NCBI RefSeq assembly: GCF_000265425.1
Contig: NC_018014.1
Span: forward strand, 930,001 to 994,000
Origin: Terriglobus roseus DSM 18391
GTDB taxonomy: Bacteria > Acidobacteriota > Terriglobia > Terriglobales > Acidobacteriaceae
Direction: 5' to 3'
Length of the DNA stretch: 64,000 nucleotides
Shown here piece after piece: positions 60,915-64,000 of the stretch. Position 1 is the stretch's first letter. The number at the start of each line of letters is the position of its first letter. The notes beneath the pieces were generated by a model that made no database searches, had not been told where the DNA came from, and was given only the letters and a program-made list of their open reading frames with translations. The position numbers were made by a program, and so were the translations under genes.

Positions 60915-62966
60915 ATGCCTCAAGATAAAGTCCGTGTCGTGCTCTGCTCACTTAGCATTTCCTGCCTGCTTTCCAACCCACTGGTCGCACAGAAGGGCCA
61001 GCCCACACCGCAGACGTTGGGAGCTCCTGCGACGGATCTGCCGCAGGAGCCGGCTCCGTTGCTGACGCAGCCGTTGTTTCTGCGGTCGACGGGTGTCGAT
61101 TATGGAAAGAGCCGAGAGTTACTGCCAAATCCTTTTGGCCCGTTCTCGCCGCGGCAGTATGCACGGGCGCGGAATGATGGCGGCCTGAACCTTACGAACC
61201 TGCAGCGGGACGGGAAGATCTATCTGAGTCTGTCCGACGCGATCACGCTGGCGCTCGAGAACAACTACGACATTGCGATCGCGCGGATCAACCTGGATAT
61301 CGCGGATACCGACATACTGCGTTCGCGTACGGGCGCGTCGCTGCGTGGTGTGTCGACGGGGCTGGTGACGAACACGCTTGGCGGCACGACGACGACGATC
61401 ACCGGGGGCGGCGGACCGGGTGGGACATCGAGCGCGTCGGGCGGTGGCGGAACCGGCGCCAACGGACTGGTGTTGAGTACGAGCGGCAGCGGTCCGACGC
61501 CGGAGCCGATGGACCCGATCCTGACGGGGACGGTGCAATATGAGGCGGCGCTGGCGCCACAGTCAAACCTGCTGTTCAGCGGTGGTGCATCGACGGTTGC
61601 CACGAATACCGGCACCTTCAACTTTGGGTATCAGCAGGGATTTTCTACGGGAACGCTGCTGACGGCGACGTATAACAACTCCCGCATTACGACGAACAAT
61701 GCCTTCACGACATTCAGCCCGAATATCAATGCGACGATGCGCCTGACGGCGACGCAGCATTTGCTGCAGGGGTTTGGTCCCGGCATCAATCGCCGGCTGA
61801 TTCGCCAGGCGGAGAACAACCGGCAGATTACGGATTCGTCGTTCCGTCAGCAGGTGCTGTACACGGTGAACCAGGTCGAGAATCTGTACTGGGCGCTGGT
61901 GAGTGCGTATGAGGATACGCAGGACAAGGCTGAGGCTCTTGCCCAGTCGGCGCAGGTGGCGGCGGAGACGCGGCGGCAGGTGGACATCGGCACGATGGCC
62001 GGGATCGAGATTGTGAATGCGGATTCTGCTGCGGCGAGCGACAAGCAGGCGCTGGTGGCGTCGCAGTCGAACCTGCAATATCAGCAACTGGTGATGAAGC
62101 AGGCTCTGGTGCGGAACCTACGCGACCGTACGCTGGCGAAGATTCCGATTGTGCCCACGGATCGCGTGCAACTGGACCCGGTACCGGAGGAGGATATGCC
62201 GACGGACGACCTGATCGCGCAGGTGATCAAGAACAATCCGCAGATCGAGCAGGCGGTGCTGAATATGAAGAACAACCAGATCACGATCAAGGCGCAGAAG
62301 AACGCGTTGCTGCCGGTGGTCGATCTGTTTGCGTTCTATGGTGCGTCCGCACTTGCGGGTGCGCAGAGTCCGACGGCGCAGAACTTCGGGACGGGCGCGC
62401 CGTATCCTCCGGGTACATTTCCGTCGGTGTCGTATGGGACGGCGTTCAGCAATCTTTTCAATAACAGCGCACCCGATAAGGGTGTGGGTGTGAATGTCAC
62501 GATCAACCTGCGGAACCGTACGGCGCAGGCAGACCAGTCACGGTCGGAGATGGAGTATCAGCAGTCGGAGATGCGGCTGGATCAGCTATACACGCAGATG
62601 GAGACACAGGCCACGAATGCGCAGTACGCGCTGACGAATGATCGCGCGCAAGTGGCTGCGGCGCAGGCTGCGAAGGAGTATGCGCAGCAGAGCCTGCGGT
62701 CGGAGCAGCGGAAGTATGAACTGGGAACATCGACGCCGGCGAATGTGATGCAGCAGCGGCGAAACCTGGCGATTGCCGCAAACAGCCTGCTATCGGCTAC
62801 GGCTGCGTATGCGAAAGATCGTGCGGCGTTGCTGCAGTTGTCGGGCAAGACGCTGGATCAGTACGGCTTTGATATCCAGGCTTCAGCATCGGGTGCCGTT
62901 TCGAAGCCGGTCGTAGTACCCGGTGTGAAGCCGGCGCCACCATCGGCACCGGCACCGCCACAGTGA
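60915..62966 (+). CDS. TolC-family outer membrane factor
   Basis: The ATG at 60915 has AAAGGAA upstream and starts a signal peptide ending LVAQ. The 683-aa protein has two OEP repeats: LSLSDAITLALENNYDIAIARIN and VLYTVNQVENLYWALVSAYED with coils QVAAETRRQVDIGTMAGIEIVNAD; then IAQVIKNNPQIEQAVLNMKNNQITIKAQKN and LRSEQRKYELGTSTPANVMQQRRNLAIAANS. This is the periplasmic coiled-coil and beta-barrel pattern of TolC/CusC. It is larger than typical (about 450-500 aa) because of a Gly/Ser/Thr-rich segment (about 155-205) and a Pro-rich tail. No adjacent pump or adaptor gene is seen, so its partner is elsewhere. Confidence 0.88.
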   Translation: MPQDKVRVVLCSLSISCLLSNPLVAQKGQPTPQTLGAPATDLPQEPAPLLTQPLFLRSTGVDYGKSRELLPNPFGPFSPRQYARARNDGGLNLTNLQRDGKIYLSLSDAITLALENNYDIAIARINLDIADTDILRSRTGASLRGVSTGLVTNTLGGTTTTITGGGGPGGTSSASGGGGTGANGLVLSTSGSGPTPEPMDPILTGTVQYEAALAPQSNLLFSGGASTVATNTGTFNFGYQQGFSTGTLLTATYNNSRITTNNAFTTFSPNINATMRLTATQHLLQGFGPGINRRLIRQAENNRQITDSSFRQQVLYTVNQVENLYWALVSAYEDTQDKAEALAQSAQVAAETRRQVDIGTMAGIEIVNADSAAASDKQALVASQSNLQYQQLVMKQALVRNLRDRTLAKIPIVPTDRVQLDPVPEEDMPTDDLIAQVIKNNPQIEQAVLNMKNNQITIKAQKNALLPVVDLFAFYGASALAGAQSPTAQNFGTGAPYPPGTFPSVSYGTAFSNLFNNSAPDKGVGVNVTINLRNRTAQADQSRSEMEYQQSEMRLDQLYTQMETQATNAQYALTNDRAQVAAAQAAKEYAQQSLRSEQRKYELGTSTPANVMQQRRNLAIAANSLLSATAAYAKDRAALLQLSGKTLDQYGFDIQASASGAVSKPVVVPGVKPAPPSAPAPPQ

Positions 62967-62973
62967 TGCGGAA

Positions 62974-63909
62974 TTACTGAACTGCGGTCGCCGAGTGATG
63001 GCGGCGATCGCTGAGGCGCTTGAGGTCCGGAGAGAACTCGCGCAGGACTGCGAAGCCAGCCTGGCGAAGGCAGGAGTAGGCGAACTTGGTTGCAAGGACG
63101 CCGAAGTCCTGTGAGCCGGATGGGTAGTAGGTGGTTGAGACAGCCTGTGTGCCGACCTTGCCAGCGAGGCCCGCGATGTTGGGGATGGCACGGCCGGAGT
63201 AGCTGTGCGCGACGACGATGGAGGAGACGGCGTGCAGGGTGCGCAGCGCCTTGGGGCCTGAGCCCTTGGCGTAGTAGCGCACGTCTTCATGCAGAAGGGC
63301 TGGGAAGAAGAACTGGCCCTGGTATGCGCCGTCTGTCTTGTCGACGAATCCGCGCCACAGGTAGGCCCAGAAGGGGGCGTCGCCACCGTTGACGGTGCTG
63401 AGTGCGGGATGCGAGTCCTGCGCGTAGGCGAGGCCGGAGGTGAGAACGACGAAGCCAAGAGCGGTGTAGTCGTAGTTCGACTTGTTGGCGATGCGGAAGT
63501 CGGTACGCCAGCCAGCCTTGACGGGCCTGGAGCCAGCGGAGACGGATTGGAAGTTGGCGAAGACGCCGAAGATGCGCTGCTGTTGCTGCTGGCCGGTGAT
63601 AGGTTGCGGCTCATTCCTGCCGTGGTCAGACTGGGCAGGGCTTGCCTGATCTTCGCTGGATGGCAGGGAGCTTGAGACGCCGGGAGCTTCTGCAAAGTAC
63701 TCGTGGCTCAGGCTGGCGATGGTGTCGATGCGACCTGCGTCGAAGGCGGCAATGGGCGCCGCATCCGCCTTGGCGATGAGCGTGGCAGAGGGGGCGTCGG
63801 GCAGGTCACTCTGCGGGCGGTTTTGGCCGAAGGCAGGGAGTGATGCGACCAGACACAGAGCAGCGGTGAGGGGGAGGACGCGGGCTTGCGCCCGACTTGG
63901 AAGTTGCAC
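62974..63909 (-). CDS. Secreted envelope protein of unknown function
   Basis: The 311-aa protein has a signal peptide (VLPLTAALCLVASLPAFG) and an early LPDAPSA motif (35-41) that I associate with exported Acidobacteriota proteins. A disordered Gln/Ser-rich stretch (about 75-115) precedes a C-terminal domain with aromatic-rich segments (YDYTALGFVVLTSGLAYAQ, GAPFWAYLWRGFVDKT-like, QFFFPALLHEDVRYYAKG, HAVSSIVVAHSYSGR). Two hydrophobic stretches could be amphipathic or membrane-associated. No family is recognised. It is convergent with the TolC-like gene, 7 bp apart, and the start is near the right end of the window. Confidence 0.6.
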   Translation of the reverse strand: MQLPSRAQARVLPLTAALCLVASLPAFGQNRPQSDLPDAPSATLIAKADAAPIAAFDAGRIDTIASLSHEYFAEAPGVSSSLPSSEDQASPAQSDHGRNEPQPITGQQQQQRIFGVFANFQSVSAGSRPVKAGWRTDFRIANKSNYDYTALGFVVLTSGLAYAQDSHPALSTVNGGDAPFWAYLWRGFVDKTDGAYQGQFFFPALLHEDVRYYAKGSGPKALRTLHAVSSIVVAHSYSGRAIPNIAGLAGKVGTQAVSTTYYPSGSQDFGVLATKFAYSCLRQAGFAVLREFSPDLKRLSDRRHHSATAVQ

Positions 63910-64000
63910 TTGGATTTTTCTCCAAAGATTAAGGAAGGCTGAAGATTGGATGCGCGAGGGGATCGTTCGATTGATCGTTCGTGGTCGAAGTTGCGTGGAT

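Overview
The window is GC-rich bacterial chromosomal DNA, dense with genes on both strands. It looks like Acidobacteriota, probably the Terriglobus/Granulicella/Edaphobacter group. The evidence is two large TonB-dependent receptor-like proteins with an N-terminal carboxypeptidase-regulatory-like domain, a secreted protein with an early LPDAPSA motif, an ECF sigma/zinc-finger anti-sigma/DUF4097 operon, many GTG/TTG starts, and a duplicated intergenic array of short hairpins. This assignment is inference; no rRNA or other phylogenetic marker is present. I found no tRNA, rRNA, insertion sequence, prophage or CRISPR array.

Layout. 0-15 kb: envelope and carbohydrate genes (deacetylase-like protein, SGNH hydrolase), the four-gene sigma operon (4.4-9.5 kb), ndk, an orphan PAS histidine kinase, an APC permease whose frame lacks a normal start codon, a GH130-like protein and a secreted lectin-like protein. 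15-25.6 kb: a TonB-dependent receptor with two DtxR/IdeR-like boxes over its promoter and ribosome binding site, an unlisted 50-aa basic protein, a UvrD/PcrA helicase with an acidic Phe-rich insertion, a secreted RNase T2, two paralogous small secreted proteins sharing a conserved leader, a LOG-family protein, an Old Yellow Enzyme and an HNH protein. 25.6-29.3 kb: a three-subunit xanthine dehydrogenase operon. 29.3-43.6 kb: a trehalose/alpha-glucan locus. The minus-strand operon is glgE, treS-maltokinase, a glycosyltransferase-like protein and a mechanosensitive-channel-like membrane protein; the divergent plus-strand genes are a GH15 trehalase/glucoamylase, treY and treZ. 43.6-48.1 kb: a DUF5666-like secreted protein and a TonB-dependent receptor, both with long glycine-rich stretches. 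48.1-56.4 kb: an eight-gene ureide operon, mostly joined by 4-base start/stop overlaps, with divergent guaD. 56.4-64 kb: homoserine dehydrogenase, an ENPP-type phosphodiesterase, a duplicated repeat array, a DsrE-like protein, a TolC-family protein and a hypothetical envelope protein.

How the genes work together. GuaD plus xanthine dehydrogenase can bring guanine and hypoxanthine to urate. Uricase, 5-hydroxyisourate hydrolase, OHCU decarboxylase, allantoinase, allantoate amidohydrolase, ureidoglycine aminohydrolase and a plant-type ureidoglycolate amidohydrolase can take urate to glyoxylate, releasing all nitrogen as ammonia. The last gene of that operon is an aldehyde dehydrogenase homologue in which every catalytic residue has been replaced. 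The trehalose locus encodes both directions of the trehalose-glucan cycle (TreS-Mak-GlgE for storage, TreY-TreZ for release) without the branching or debranching enzymes. Its operon appears to end with a membrane channel-like gene, which suggests a role in osmotic adaptation.
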